A stretch of DNA of 64,000 bases from Sphingobium bisphenolivorans (GTDB lineage Bacteria; Pseudomonadota; Alphaproteobacteria; Sphingomonadales; Sphingomonadaceae), in the NCBI RefSeq assembly GCF_000412635.1, contig NZ_ASTG01000024.1, positions 1 through 64,000 of the forward strand, given 5' to 3'. Under the pieces are notes generated by a model, which did no database searches, was not told the origin of the DNA, and saw only the letters and a list, made by a program, of their open reading frames with translations. The first letter of the stretch is position 1. Every line of letters starts with the position of its first letter. Below are positions 15,087 to 23,715 of the stretch, one piece after another. A program made the translations under genes and the position numbers.

Positions 15087-15910
15087 CAGGAGAGCAAGGG
15101 CGTGGGATCGCCGTGGGCGGCGATCAGCGCCTCGACGCGGGCGATGTCGGCCTGGGTGTCGATGCCCGAGCTGTCGAAGCGGGGCGGATCGACCGGCACG
15201 GTGGTGATCGGAATGCCGAGCTCCAGCAGACGCAGCTGCTCCAACCCTTCGAGGGTTTCAAGCTCCGTTGGTGCAGTCGCCTCGAACCGGGTCAGGGCCT
15301 TCAATGTGTAGCCATAAAGTCCGACATGCCGCCACACGGGCGAGAGCGGCTGGCTCGCTCGCAATATCTGCTCGTTACGAATGGCAGGAATGATGGTCTT
15401 GGAGAACCAGAGCGCAAGTCCCTGCGGGGTCCGGGCGCAGGTGGTTCCGCTGAAGGGCGATCGGCTCTTATGCTCCCGCAGCGCGTCCAGAGCTGCCCAG
15501 TCGAGCCGGATGACGGGGGTTGCGACCTCAGCGCCTGCCTCCAGCGCGCCGATCACCGCGCGCAACGCCTCTTCGGGCTGGAAAGGAGAGTCGCCCTGGA
15601 GATTGATCACGAAGCGCGGGAGTATGGTCTGCTGCCGTGCGGCCGCGAGGGCGCGTCCGGAGCCTGTGGCGATACCACTGTCCGTCATCACTGCTTCGCA
15701 CCCGGCGGCTCGCGCGTGATCGGCGATCTCGGCATCATCGGTGGCGACCAGCAGTTCGGCCTCCGCCAGCCCTGCGGTCGCGGCCCTAGCCATGGCGATC
15801 GTGCGGTGCAGCAGCGTACGCCCGGCGATTGGTGCCAGCGGCTTTCGCGGCAGGCGGGAGGAGCCGGCGCGTGCCGGGATCACCACGAGCGTGCGCGCGG
15901 CCGTCGTCAT
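15086..15910 (-). CDS. kdsB: 3-deoxy-manno-octulosonate cytidylyltransferase (CMP-Kdo synthetase)
   Basis: KdsB activates Kdo with CTP to CMP-Kdo. The nucleotide-binding N-terminus VVIPARAGSSRLPRKPLAPIAG is diagnostic, followed by LVATDDAEI, VINLQGDSPFQPEEAL (metal-binding Gln-Gly-Asp) and RHVGLYGYTLKAL. The start at 15910 fits the family; an in-frame ATG at 15940 would add ten residues and overlap the kdsD end. The gene lies 13 bases after kdsD. It is unusual to see Kdo activation in a sphingomonad, because those bacteria carry glycosphingolipids in place of lipopolysaccharide; a capsular role is more likely. Confidence 0.9.
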   Translation of the reverse strand: MTTAARTLVVIPARAGSSRLPRKPLAPIAGRTLLHRTIAMARAATAGLAEAELLVATDDAEIADHARAAGCEAVMTDSGIATGSGRALAAARQQTILPRFVINLQGDSPFQPEEALRAVIGALEAGAEVATPVIRLDWAALDALREHKSRSPFSGTTCARTPQGLALWFSKTIIPAIRNEQILRASQPLSPVWRHVGLYGYTLKALTRFEATAPTELETLEGLEQLRLLELGIPITTVPVDPPRFDSSGIDTQADIARVEALIAAHGDPTPLLS

Positions 15911-15923
15911 GCGCCGACCGGGA

Positions 15924-16931
15924 TCAGGCGACTCCCGCATGCAGCAGGTCGTGCATGTGGATCGCGCCCACCAGTCTATCCTTTTCGCACACGAAGAGCA
16001 GCATGATATTATGATCGTGCATCAGGCGAAGCGCTTCGGACGCCAGTTCGTCAGGGGCCACAGAGAGGGGTTCCGCCGTCATGTAGCGGCCCACGGGCTC
16101 GTTCATGTGGCGCGTGCCGGTGACCGTGCGGCGCAGGTCGCCATCGGTGAAGGCCCCGATCAGCGCACCCTTGCTATTGACGACCGCCGTGCCGCCCAGC
16201 CGCGCGCGCGTCATTTCGATCGTGGCGTCCAGAAGGGAGGCATCCTCCTCCACCCGCGGCACATCGCCGCCCGACGCCATCAGTTCACGCACCTTGATGA
16301 GCTGTGCGCCCAAGCGGCCATTGGGATGGAATTTGTGGAAATCGTCGGCCGAAAAGCCCCGCATCTCCATCAGAGCCGTGGCAAGCGCGTCTCCAAATGC
16401 CATCTGGATGGTGGTGGAGGTCGTGGGGGCGAGCGAATTGGGGCACGCCTCCCGCACGGCGGGCATTAGGATGCAGATGTCGGATGCCGTCGCAACCGTG
16501 CTGCTGTCGCGCGCGGTCATGCCGAGCAGCGGTATGCCGAAGCGCTTGCAATATTGGATGATCGGCCCGAGTTCGTTCGACTCCCCGGAATGGGACAGCA
16601 TCAGCACGACATCGTCGGGCGTCACCATGCCGAGATCACCATGCCCCGCATCGGCAGGATGAAGAAAGATAGCGGGGGTGCCGGTAGAGGTGAGGGTCGC
16701 CGTCATCTTGCGCGCGACGATGCCGCTCTTGCCCATGCCGGTCACTATGACGCGACCGCGAACGTTCATGATGACCCCGACGAGCCGGAGGAAGGTCGCG
16801 CAAAATTCCCGATCGGAAAACTGAGCCTCGAGCGCCTTCACGCCGTCCGCCGCGATCGAAAGAGTGCGCCGCGCCGTCTCGGCGATCCGTCCGCCAGAGC
16901 CGAACGGCACGATATTGGTTACTGTCGACAC
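15924..16931 (-). CDS. kdsD: arabinose-5-phosphate isomerase (KdsD/KpsF family)
   Basis: The enzyme interconverts ribulose-5-phosphate and arabinose-5-phosphate, the first step to Kdo. The N-terminal SIS domain is clear (VTGMGKSGIVARKMTATLTSTG, FLHPADAGHGDLG, LMLSHSGESNEL), and the C-terminal ~120 residues form two CBS modules (VRELMASGGDVP and VGRYMTAEPLSV). The 335-residue length is standard. With kdsB directly downstream this is a dedicated Kdo supply pair. The 293-base gap upstream (16932-17224) holds no visible gene. Confidence 0.93.
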   Translation of the reverse strand: MSTVTNIVPFGSGGRIAETARRTLSIAADGVKALEAQFSDREFCATFLRLVGVIMNVRGRVIVTGMGKSGIVARKMTATLTSTGTPAIFLHPADAGHGDLGMVTPDDVVLMLSHSGESNELGPIIQYCKRFGIPLLGMTARDSSTVATASDICILMPAVREACPNSLAPTTSTTIQMAFGDALATALMEMRGFSADDFHKFHPNGRLGAQLIKVRELMASGGDVPRVEEDASLLDATIEMTRARLGGTAVVNSKGALIGAFTDGDLRRTVTGTRHMNEPVGRYMTAEPLSVAPDELASEALRLMHDHNIMLLFVCEKDRLVGAIHMHDLLHAGVA

Positions 16932-17224
16932 GCTGTAAGCCCTTATTTCCGCCGGCTGCCGCAGCCTATCACTGCGTCCAGAGGCGGCGACGCACGCCTG
17001 TCCCCAAGGCGAGAGTCCTTACTTCGTTTCACGACCCGGCCAGCTGCGAAGCCGGCCCCGCCGTTGAATAGGCTTGGTGCGTGCGGAATGGCAATCGCTT
17101 TCGCAATTGCGAATGATGATTTCCGCGCCGTTAATGTCACAATCCTGCAAAAAACGCCTGGGGAAAAATCATCCGCTCGCGCGTCGGAACCTTCTGCATG
17201 GCGCGGAGTTATGGGCGTCCGAAT

Positions 17225-18220
17225 TCAGCTGTGATAGTCGCGATACCAAGACACGAAATTCGGCACACCGACCTCGATGCCGGTCGCAGGCGCAAATCCG
17301 ATATCCTGCGCGATGGCGCTGATGTCGGCAAAGGTCGAGGGCACGTCGCCTGGCTGCATGGGCTGGAAATCGATCTCCGCCTTGCGGCCGCAGGCTTCCT
17401 CCAGCACCGCGATCAGCTGCATCAACTCCTCCGGTCGGTTGTTCCCGATATTATAGAGCCGGTGCGGCGATCGGCTACCGCCCGCCTTCAGCGCGCCATC
17501 ATCTTCGGGGGGATTGTCGAGACAGCCGATCACCCCCCTGACGATGTCGTCGATATAGGTGAAATCCCGCTGCATCCGCCCGTGGTTGAACACCGGGATC
17601 GGCTGGCCGGCGAGGATCTTCGAGGTGAAGATCCACATCGCCATGTCGGGCCGCCCCCAAGGGCCGTAGACCGTGAAGAAGCGCAGGCCGGTCATGGGTA
17701 TGCGGAACAGATGGGCGTAGGTTTCGCTCATCAGTTCATCGGCGCGCTTGGTCGCGGCATAGAGCGACACCGGGTGGTCGGCCCGGTCCTCCACGCGAAA
17801 GGGCAGCACGTCATTGCCGCCATAGACGGAGGAAGAGGAGGCATAGACCAGATGCCGCACCCGCCGCTCGCGCGCCAGTTCCAGCATGTTGACATGCCCC
17901 GCCAGATTGGAGCGGACATAGGCATGCGGATTGATCAGCGAATAGCGGACGCCCGCCTGCGCGCCGAGGTGAATGATCGCCTCCACCGTCTGGTCCGCCA
18001 GCGTCGATTGCAGCGCCTCCAGATCCGCGAAATCCAGTTCCGCAAAGGTGAAGAGGCGACCATGGCGCTGCTGCAGCGCCGCGACCCGGTCGCGCTTCAG
18101 CGACACCGGATAATAATCGTTCATATTGTCGATGCCGATGACGGCGCGGCCTTCGGCCAACAGCCGGTCGGCCACCGTCATGCCGATGAAGCCCGCGGCT
18201 CCGGTGACGAGAATGGTCAC
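17225..18220 (-). CDS. NAD-dependent epimerase, UDP-glucuronate 4-epimerase-like
   Basis: This extended SDR enzyme begins TILVTGAAGFIGMTVADRLL (Rossmann GxxGxxG), has the active-site Ser in YASSSSVYGG and the catalytic YAATK, and the RFFTVYGPWGRPDMA segment typical of UDP-glucuronate 4-epimerases. That reaction yields UDP-galacturonate for surface polysaccharides. The start is GTG at 18220 with GAGGTGG upstream. It stands alone on the minus strand, divergent from the acetyltransferase at 18407. Substrate assignment is by family resemblance only. Confidence 0.88.
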   Translation of the reverse strand: MTILVTGAAGFIGMTVADRLLAEGRAVIGIDNMNDYYPVSLKRDRVAALQQRHGRLFTFAELDFADLEALQSTLADQTVEAIIHLGAQAGVRYSLINPHAYVRSNLAGHVNMLELARERRVRHLVYASSSSVYGGNDVLPFRVEDRADHPVSLYAATKRADELMSETYAHLFRIPMTGLRFFTVYGPWGRPDMAMWIFTSKILAGQPIPVFNHGRMQRDFTYIDDIVRGVIGCLDNPPEDDGALKAGGSRSPHRLYNIGNNRPEELMQLIAVLEEACGRKAEIDFQPMQPGDVPSTFADISAIAQDIGFAPATGIEVGVPNFVSWYRDYHS

Positions 18221-18406
18221 GCCGCCACCTCATGAAATTTCGCGGTCGAATCGATGCGCATGGATGTCCTTTCCGCCGCAGCACGGCCCTCTTGCTTCAC
18301 AGACAATCCCGCTCGCGATGTAAAGGGCTTTACCGGGCGACTACGTATTAGCCGCTGCTTCAAAAGGTTAGGCTTTCCATAATCATTCCTCCCTATGGGA
18401 CAGCAG

Positions 18407-19534
18407 ATGGACATGGCCTCCCATCCCGCGCTTGCAGGCGCGCGCGCTTTTGATCCGGGACAGCGGGCCCGCTGGACCGAACTGGCCGCGCAATCGGCCG
18501 AGCCCAACGCCTTCTACATGCCCGAACTGCTCTGCCCGGCACTCGATCATCTCGCGCAGGAGGAGGTTCATGTGCTGGAGGCGCAGCAAGGCGGCGAACT
18601 GATCGGCTTGCTCCCGCTGGTGCAGTCGCCACGCCATGGCCGGCTGCCGCTGCGCTGCGTCACCAACTGGATGCACGATCATTGCTTCTTCGGCGCGCCG
18701 CTGATCCGGCGTGGGGCCGAGGCCGCAGCCTGGCGCGATCTGATCAGCCAGCTGGACAAGGCAAGCTGGGCGCCCGGCTTCCTCCATTTGGTCGGGCTGG
18801 ACGCGGCGGGCGCCAACGCCGCCGCGCTGGAGGCGCTGTGCGTCGAGCAACGGCGCTCACGGGAAGAGGTGCACCGCTACGACCGGGCTATGTTGCGTTC
18901 GGGGCTGGACGCGGACGCCTATTGGGAAACCCATGTCCGCGCGAAGAAGCGCAAGGAACTGCGCCGGTTGCAGAAGCGGCTTTCCGAAATCGGCGCGGTC
19001 GAGACACGGCTGCTGACTGATCCCCGCGATCTCGTGGACTGGTGCGATGCCTTTCTCGAACTCGAGGCGTCCGGCTGGAAGGGGGCGAATGGCTCTGCCC
19101 TTGGCTGCCGAGCACAGGACAGCGCCTTCTTCCGCGCAGCCTGCGCTGCGGCGTTCGAGTCATCCGCGCTGCATTTCCTGCGCATCGATCTGGATGGCAA
19201 GGCGATTGCCATGCTGGTCAACTTCCGACACGGCGAGGGCGCCTTTTCCTTCAAGATCGCCATCGATGAGGCTTTGGGGCGTTTCTCTCCGGGCGTGTTG
19301 ATCGAAATCGCCAACCTCCAGGCCGTGCAGGGCGATCCCGCCATCAGCTGGATGGACAGCTGCGCCGCCACCGACCATCCGATGATCGACAGCCTCTGGG
19401 CGGAGCGCCGAACCATCACCCAATATCGCATCGCGCTGCGGGGGAGCGGCCTGCAGCGGGCGCAGCGCGCAACGGCTTTCGCCTTCGCGCGGGGCGCCGA
19501 GCACTTGGCGCGCAGATTGAAAGGCCAGGGATGA
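18407..19534 (+). CDS. GNAT/BioF2-like acetyltransferase (CelD family)
   Basis: The protein belongs to the GNAT_acetyltr_6 (BioF2-like/CelD) group: a first half with FYMPELL, ELIGLLPLV and the central HVRAKKRKELRRLQKRLSEIG segment, which is the basic helix typical of the family, then a second GNAT-like half (LHFLRIDLDGKAIAMLVNFRHGEGAFSFKIAIDE). Such proteins are often found with exopolysaccharide or cellulose genes. Two in-frame starts exist; GGGACAG before the ATG at 18407 favours it over 18395. The stop overlaps the next ATG (ATGA). Confidence 0.8.
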   Translation: MDMASHPALAGARAFDPGQRARWTELAAQSAEPNAFYMPELLCPALDHLAQEEVHVLEAQQGGELIGLLPLVQSPRHGRLPLRCVTNWMHDHCFFGAPLIRRGAEAAAWRDLISQLDKASWAPGFLHLVGLDAAGANAAALEALCVEQRRSREEVHRYDRAMLRSGLDADAYWETHVRAKKRKELRRLQKRLSEIGAVETRLLTDPRDLVDWCDAFLELEASGWKGANGSALGCRAQDSAFFRAACAAAFESSALHFLRIDLDGKAIAMLVNFRHGEGAFSFKIAIDEALGRFSPGVLIEIANLQAVQGDPAISWMDSCAATDHPMIDSLWAERRTITQYRIALRGSGLQRAQRATAFAFARGAEHLARRLKGQG

Positions 19535-20403
19535 ACGCGCATTTTCCCGTGAGTGACGCCCGCGCCAGGACGATTTTCCCCGATGACGCGAGAACGGCGT
19601 TCGCCGCCGCCTACCCCGATCAGCCGGTGAAGCTCAGCCACCAACTGGCCGATCATGATCTGCTGACGCTCGATGCACTGGCTGAACTGGCCGAGCGGAT
19701 GCCGGCGGCCTCGGTCGAATATAATCTGGGCAAGCTGCCGCTCGGCGTGCGGCCGGAGGACACCCCTTCAAACGGGCTGACGCTGGGGGAGACGATCCGG
19801 ACGATCGAGACGAATGGCAGCTGGGCGGTGCTGAAGAATGTCGAGCGCGATGCCGCCTATGCTGCCTTGCTGGATGCCACGCTCAGCGAGCTGGTCCCTT
19901 TGGTCGAGGCGAAGACCGGACCGATGCTCAACCGGGAGGCTTTCATCTTCCTCTCGTCCCCAGGCAGCGTCACGCCGTTCCATATGGACCCGGAGCATAA
20001 TATCCTGCTCCAGATCCGGGGCGAAAAGACGATGACCGTCTTCCCGGCGAAGGACGACGAACTGGTGCCTCCGACCCAGAGCGAGGCCTTCCATGCCGGC
20101 GGGCACCGCAACCTGGACTGGCGGGATGGGTTCCGCGATCGGGGGCAGGCCGTCGAGCTGCTGCGGGGCGACGCTGTCCATGTGCCGGTGAAGGCACCTC
20201 ATTTCGTGGAAAATGGGCCCGCCGTGTCGATCAGCCTGTCGGTCACCTGGCGCTCTGAACGAAGCGTGGCGGAAGGGGAACTGCACAGCCTCAACGCCTT
20301 GCTGCGGCGGCGGAAACTGCCCACCGCCCGGATTGGCGCGCAGCCCGAGGCACAGGGCTTAAGGCGGCTGCTCTATCGCCTCATGCGGAAACTGGGCGCC
20401 TGA
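19531..20403 (+). CDS. cupin-like (JmjC-type) domain protein
   Basis: The protein (290 aa) has a helical N-terminus and a cupin core with a probable Fe(II) triad: FHMDPEHN (HxD) and VHVPVKAPHFVEN (distal His), plus KTMTVFPAKDD. This matches the JmjC/cupin_8-type 2-oxoglutarate oxygenases, which hydroxylate proteins or small molecules; the substrate here is unknown. It is translationally coupled to the preceding acetyltransferase by a four-base overlap, and its 3' end overlaps the convergent second acetyltransferase by 23 bases. Confidence 0.75.
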   Translation: MNAHFPVSDARARTIFPDDARTAFAAAYPDQPVKLSHQLADHDLLTLDALAELAERMPAASVEYNLGKLPLGVRPEDTPSNGLTLGETIRTIETNGSWAVLKNVERDAAYAALLDATLSELVPLVEAKTGPMLNREAFIFLSSPGSVTPFHMDPEHNILLQIRGEKTMTVFPAKDDELVPPTQSEAFHAGGHRNLDWRDGFRDRGQAVELLRGDAVHVPVKAPHFVENGPAVSISLSVTWRSERSVAEGELHSLNALLRRRKLPTARIGAQPEAQGLRRLLYRLMRKLGA

Positions 20404-21445
20404 GCAGCCTGCGCAGCAGCGCCTCAACCTGCAGTCGGGGGCTGAACCGCTCAAGCTGCCACCATTCCAGTTGCTCCTGACAGGTGGCCAGGCTCTGCTT
20501 GTAGCGGTCCTTGCCGGCGAGCAGCGAATAAAGGGCAAGGCCTTGTCCGGCATAATGATCCACGGCCGCGGCATGGCAGAGGAGGCCGGGCTTGTCCTTT
20601 CCCGAGCGCGCGGCGGCGAAAGCGGACTGATAGTTCATCGCCCTGCCCCGATGCACGAAATTGACGAGAAGACCGACCAGCCCCTCGCGATCGGTGAAAC
20701 GGAGCAGCTCGACCTCTCCTGTGGCCAGCCCTGACGAGACAAGGGCGGCAAGAAAGCGACGAAAGCCGTCATCCTCCCACGCATTATCTGCATGGCGACC
20801 GGCATTCAGTTGCCGCATCTCCGCCAGCCAGGGCCCGACATCATCGGCGGTCGCGCGATCGATATTGGGTAAAGCCCCGCCATGCTCCTTTACCGCGCGG
20901 CGGATCTGGCTGCGGCTGTTCGCGCTTAGCAAAGACAGATAATCGGCGGCGCGCACGGCGCTTAGATCGACTTGATAGACCGGCGAGGCATCTACCCGCG
21001 TCCTCCGATGGGATGGGAAACGAAGCAGCGGCGCACCGGGGGCCACCCCGCCCAGACGCAGCACCCGCCAGTCGTTTCGGGAGGCCAGTGCGGCAAGGCT
21101 GGCCTGCGCCGCCTCTTCTTCCCGGCCCGCCAAGGTAAGGAGGCCATTATATTCCACGAAGGGACGATCGGCCGCCGGGTCACCCAATTGGTTGAGCGAC
21201 AGCGTGGCCGCCGGGCCGAGCAGGCGCGGCTGCATCGCATGGCCGAACAGCGCAAGCGCGACATCCTGCCCTTCATCATCGGTAACCGCGAGCAGTTCCG
21301 GGGCCGCGCCGTAACTTTCCAACCATGCGCCGATCCATGTCCAACCCAGGAAGAAGGAAGAGTCCGCCCGCGCCTCCAGCGATCGCCAGCGAGGGCCGAG
21401 CAGCGACAGTTCGGGCAGGCGAAGGAATTGGGCGTGAAGGGCCAT
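20381..21445 (-). CDS. second GNAT/BioF2-like acetyltransferase
   Basis: This 354-residue protein has the same architecture as the one at 18407: RWRSLEARADSSFFLGWTWIGAWLESYG at the N-terminus, the basic central helix YLSLLSANSRSQIRRAVKEHG, and a second GNAT half with GLVGLLVNFVHRGRAMNYQSAFAA. The ATG at 21445 is set by AAGGAG six bases upstream; the open frame before it is not coding. The two enzymes flank the cupin gene on opposite strands. A common job in modifying a lipid or polysaccharide is plausible, but no substrate can be read from sequence. Confidence 0.82.
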   Translation of the reverse strand: MALHAQFLRLPELSLLGPRWRSLEARADSSFFLGWTWIGAWLESYGAAPELLAVTDDEGQDVALALFGHAMQPRLLGPAATLSLNQLGDPAADRPFVEYNGLLTLAGREEEAAQASLAALASRNDWRVLRLGGVAPGAPLLRFPSHRRTRVDASPVYQVDLSAVRAADYLSLLSANSRSQIRRAVKEHGGALPNIDRATADDVGPWLAEMRQLNAGRHADNAWEDDGFRRFLAALVSSGLATGEVELLRFTDREGLVGLLVNFVHRGRAMNYQSAFAAARSGKDKPGLLCHAAAVDHYAGQGLALYSLLAGKDRYKQSLATCQEQLEWWQLERFSPRLQVEALLRRLLRRPVSA

Positions 21446-21494
21446 GGCGGCTCCTTGTGGCAGAGCCGCCGCGCGGGTCAAGGGATGGTCCGTT

Positions 21495-21860
21495 CTAAAG
21501 CGCGCGACGCAACGCGGGATCGACCGACCCGTCGCGACGCACGCCAGCCAGCGCAAGCTCGCGACCCATGCGGCCGGTGACGAAGCGGAACCACATCCGG
21601 AAGTCGGCGCGCAAGGACCAGAGCGGATGACGGAAGGTCGCCGGCCGGTTCCGCTCGATCAGACCATGCCCTATCCAGGCAAAACCATAGCCCGCCAGCG
21701 GCAAAGCGGCCCCTATCCACCATCGGCCCGACAAGGGAATTGCGCCCAGCAGCAGGACGACCAGGCTGGTGCCGGCATAATGCAAAGCCCTTGTGCCGGG
21801 CCGTGCATGCTCCTGCAGATAATAGGGCCAGAAGTCCCGGAACGCCGCCTTGCCGTGCAT
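21495..21860 (-). CDS. DUF962 (Mpo1/YGL010w-like) membrane protein
   Basis: The family signature is present: FWPYYLQEHARPGTRALHYAGTSL at the N-terminus, a first hydrophobic span (VVLLLGAIPL), then the second GYGFAWIGHGLIERNRPATFRHPLWSLRADFRMW. The His residues in EH, LHY and IGHGLIE correspond to the proposed Fe(II) ligands of yeast Mpo1, a dioxygenase that oxidises 2-hydroxy fatty acids. The 121-residue length is normal and GAGGGG precedes the ATG at 21860. In sphingomonads, rich in 2-hydroxy fatty acids, such a role would fit, though this is inference. Confidence 0.85.
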   Translation of the reverse strand: MHGKAAFRDFWPYYLQEHARPGTRALHYAGTSLVVLLLGAIPLSGRWWIGAALPLAGYGFAWIGHGLIERNRPATFRHPLWSLRADFRMWFRFVTGRMGRELALAGVRRDGSVDPALRRAL

Positions 21861-21924
21861 GTCCCCTCCCCTCAACGATCGGCCAAGCCTATCGTCCGGC
21901 ATGATCGAAGTTAAGGTTTGTGCG

Positions 21925-22896
21925 TCAGACCGTGCGGCGTTCGGGAGCGAAGAGGAAATAATCATAGGCGGCACGCGCTGCCTCCGCCATGATCCGGTCG
22001 CGGATCACATGGCCGCGATGATCCTTCATTACGAAGACCGAGATGACGAACATCCGGCCATCCGGCAGCGTAACGATGCCAGCATCATTGCCGAGGCCGT
22101 TGAGCGTCCCGGTCTTGTGCGCGATCTGCGTGCCGGGCGGCAGCATGGCGCGCAGCCGCATCTTGCCGGTCTTGCAACGATCCATGATCGAGAGCATCAG
22201 CGCCGTGCTGGAGGGCTTCAGCGCCTTGCCCTGCCGGATTGCGGAGAGCAGCTCACCCATCGCACGCGGCGTCGAGGTATCGCGCGGGTCCGTCGCGAAG
22301 GCGAGGTTGGGCATGTCGCGCGCGTTGCGTTCACCCTCCGACAGCCGCGCTTCGGCCGCCGCCTCATCACCGAAGCCGCCGCTCAGAACCTTGGCGCGGG
22401 CGAGCAGCTGCGCGGTATTGCTGTCGACCCGCAGACCCTTGATCCCCAGCGCCCGCACCCAGCCATCGACCGCCGCAGGACCGCCCGCGCGCGCGACCAA
22501 TGCGTCCGTCGCCTCATTGTCGCTCTGCGTCAGCATCATGTCGAGCAGGGCGCGAACCGGCATCGAACGGCCGAGGCGCGGCAGTTGCTCGTCCAGCCCG
22601 AGCTGACCGTGATCGAGCAGCGCGAGGATCTTGCCGGCGACCGCGACCTTGTAGGTGCTCGCCATCGGAAACAGCGTGTCGCCGTTGAAGCTCAGCATCT
22701 CGCCGGAGGAAAGATCACGCACGGCGATGCCGACCGTGCCGTCGGTCAGCGCCGCGAAGCGCGAAAACTCGTTCATCAGCCGCGCCTCGGCATCCTGCTG
22801 CACCGGGCTGCGGACGGGTCCGAACGCATCGGCGGTGGGCAAGGGGGCGAGGAACAGCCCGAGAAAGGCGATCAGCGAAGTTCGAAAGCGCGGCAT
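21925..22896 (-). CDS. class A beta-lactamase-like serine hydrolase, exported
   Basis: The 323-residue protein has a signal peptide (MPRFRTSLIAFLGLFLAPLPTADA, cleavage after ADA) and the serine beta-lactamase/PBP fold. ASTYK gives the nucleophile Ser and Lys, QSDNEA is the SDN loop, and AHKTGT is the KTG triad. In the omega loop the usual ExxLN motif is not clear: EGERN is the best match but is followed by a longer stretch before DTSTP. It may be a true beta-lactamase or a related cell-wall hydrolase. AAAGGA precedes the ATG at 22896; the 554-residue open frame upstream is spurious. Confidence 0.85.
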   Translation of the reverse strand: MPRFRTSLIAFLGLFLAPLPTADAFGPVRSPVQQDAEARLMNEFSRFAALTDGTVGIAVRDLSSGEMLSFNGDTLFPMASTYKVAVAGKILALLDHGQLGLDEQLPRLGRSMPVRALLDMMLTQSDNEATDALVARAGGPAAVDGWVRALGIKGLRVDSNTAQLLARAKVLSGGFGDEAAAEARLSEGERNARDMPNLAFATDPRDTSTPRAMGELLSAIRQGKALKPSSTALMLSIMDRCKTGKMRLRAMLPPGTQIAHKTGTLNGLGNDAGIVTLPDGRMFVISVFVMKDHRGHVIRDRIMAEAARAAYDYFLFAPERRTV

Positions 22897-22974
22897 GCCG
22901 ATCCTTTTCCCGATTCGGCGCGGGAGAGCAAGGGGCGTTGACAGTGCTTTGCACGACCGTCCATCACGCGCGAC

Positions 22975-23667
22975 ATGAGCGACACCATCAAATTGGACGA
23001 GAGTTGGCGCGCGCCGCTGCTCGGCGAATTCGAGCGCCCCTATATGCAGGAGCTGAAGCGCTTTCTGGCGGATGAAAAGGCCGACGGGAAACGCATCTTC
23101 CCCAAGGGCAGCGAATATTTCCGCGCGCTTGACCTGACGCCGCTCGACAAGGTGAAAGTCGTGATCCTGGGTCAGGACCCCTATCATGGCGAGGGGCAGG
23201 CGCATGGCCTCTGCTTCAGCGTGCAGCCGGGGGTGCGCACGCCGCCGTCGCTGGTCAATATCTACAAGGAGCTGAAAAGCGACCTTGGCCTCGCGCCGCC
23301 TCGCCACGGCTTTCTGGAACATTGGGCAAGACAGGGCGTGCTGCTGCTGAACAGCGTGCTGACGGTGGAGATGGGCAAGGCCGCGTCGCACCAGAAGCGC
23401 GGATGGGAGCAGTTCACCGACGCCATCGTCCGACTGGTGAACGAGAAGAGCGAACCTGTCGTGTTCCTCCTGTGGGGCGCCTATGCGCAGCGCAAGGGCG
23501 GGTTTGTCGATCCCTCGCGCCATCTGGTGCTGAAGGCGGCGCACCCTTCCCCGCTCTCGGCGCATAACGGTTTTCTGGGCTGCCGGCACTTCTCGCAGGC
23601 CAACGCCTTTCTGGAGGAGAAGGGCCGGGGCGCGATCGACTGGGGGCTGCCGGAAGTCGTCGCCTGA
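22975..23667 (+). CDS. ung: uracil-DNA glycosylase
   Basis: Ung removes uracil from DNA by hydrolysing the glycosidic bond. The family-1 motifs are complete: [22 protein letters not shown] (water-activating Asp in GQDPYH), [10 protein letters not shown], and the [21 protein letters not shown] leucine loop with the catalytic His. 230 residues is typical. It is transcribed divergently from the serine hydrolase. The stop is immediately followed by the terminator shared with the adhesin. Confidence 0.97.
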   Translation: MSDTIKLDESWRAPLLGEFERPYMQELKRFLADEKADGKRIFPKGSEYFRALDLTPLDKVKVVILGQDPYHGEGQAHGLCFSVQPGVRTPPSLVNIYKELKSDLGLAPPRHGFLEHWARQGVLLLNSVLTVEMGKAASHQKRGWEQFTDAIVRLVNEKSEPVVFLLWGAYAQRKGGFVDPSRHLVLKAAHPSPLSAHNGFLGCRHFSQANAFLEEKGRGAIDWGLPEVVA

Positions 23668-23704
23668 AAAAAGCGCGGCTTCGGGACAGCCGCCGAAGCC
23701 GCGC
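23667..23704 (-). terminator. rho-independent terminator of the adhesin operon
   Basis: A perfect 12-bp stem, GCGCGGCTTCGG (23673-23684) with its complement at 23693-23704, is flanked on the ung side by six As, which read as a T6 tract on the minus strand. It ends the leftward adhesin transcript and sits at the ung stop on the other strand. Confidence 0.85.
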
Positions 23705-23715
23705 CCCGCTCCTTG

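Noticed and set aside
21925-23589. 554-codon version of the serine hydrolase
   Set aside because: Its first ~230 residues are antisense to ung; the signal peptide and ribosome site place the start at 22896.
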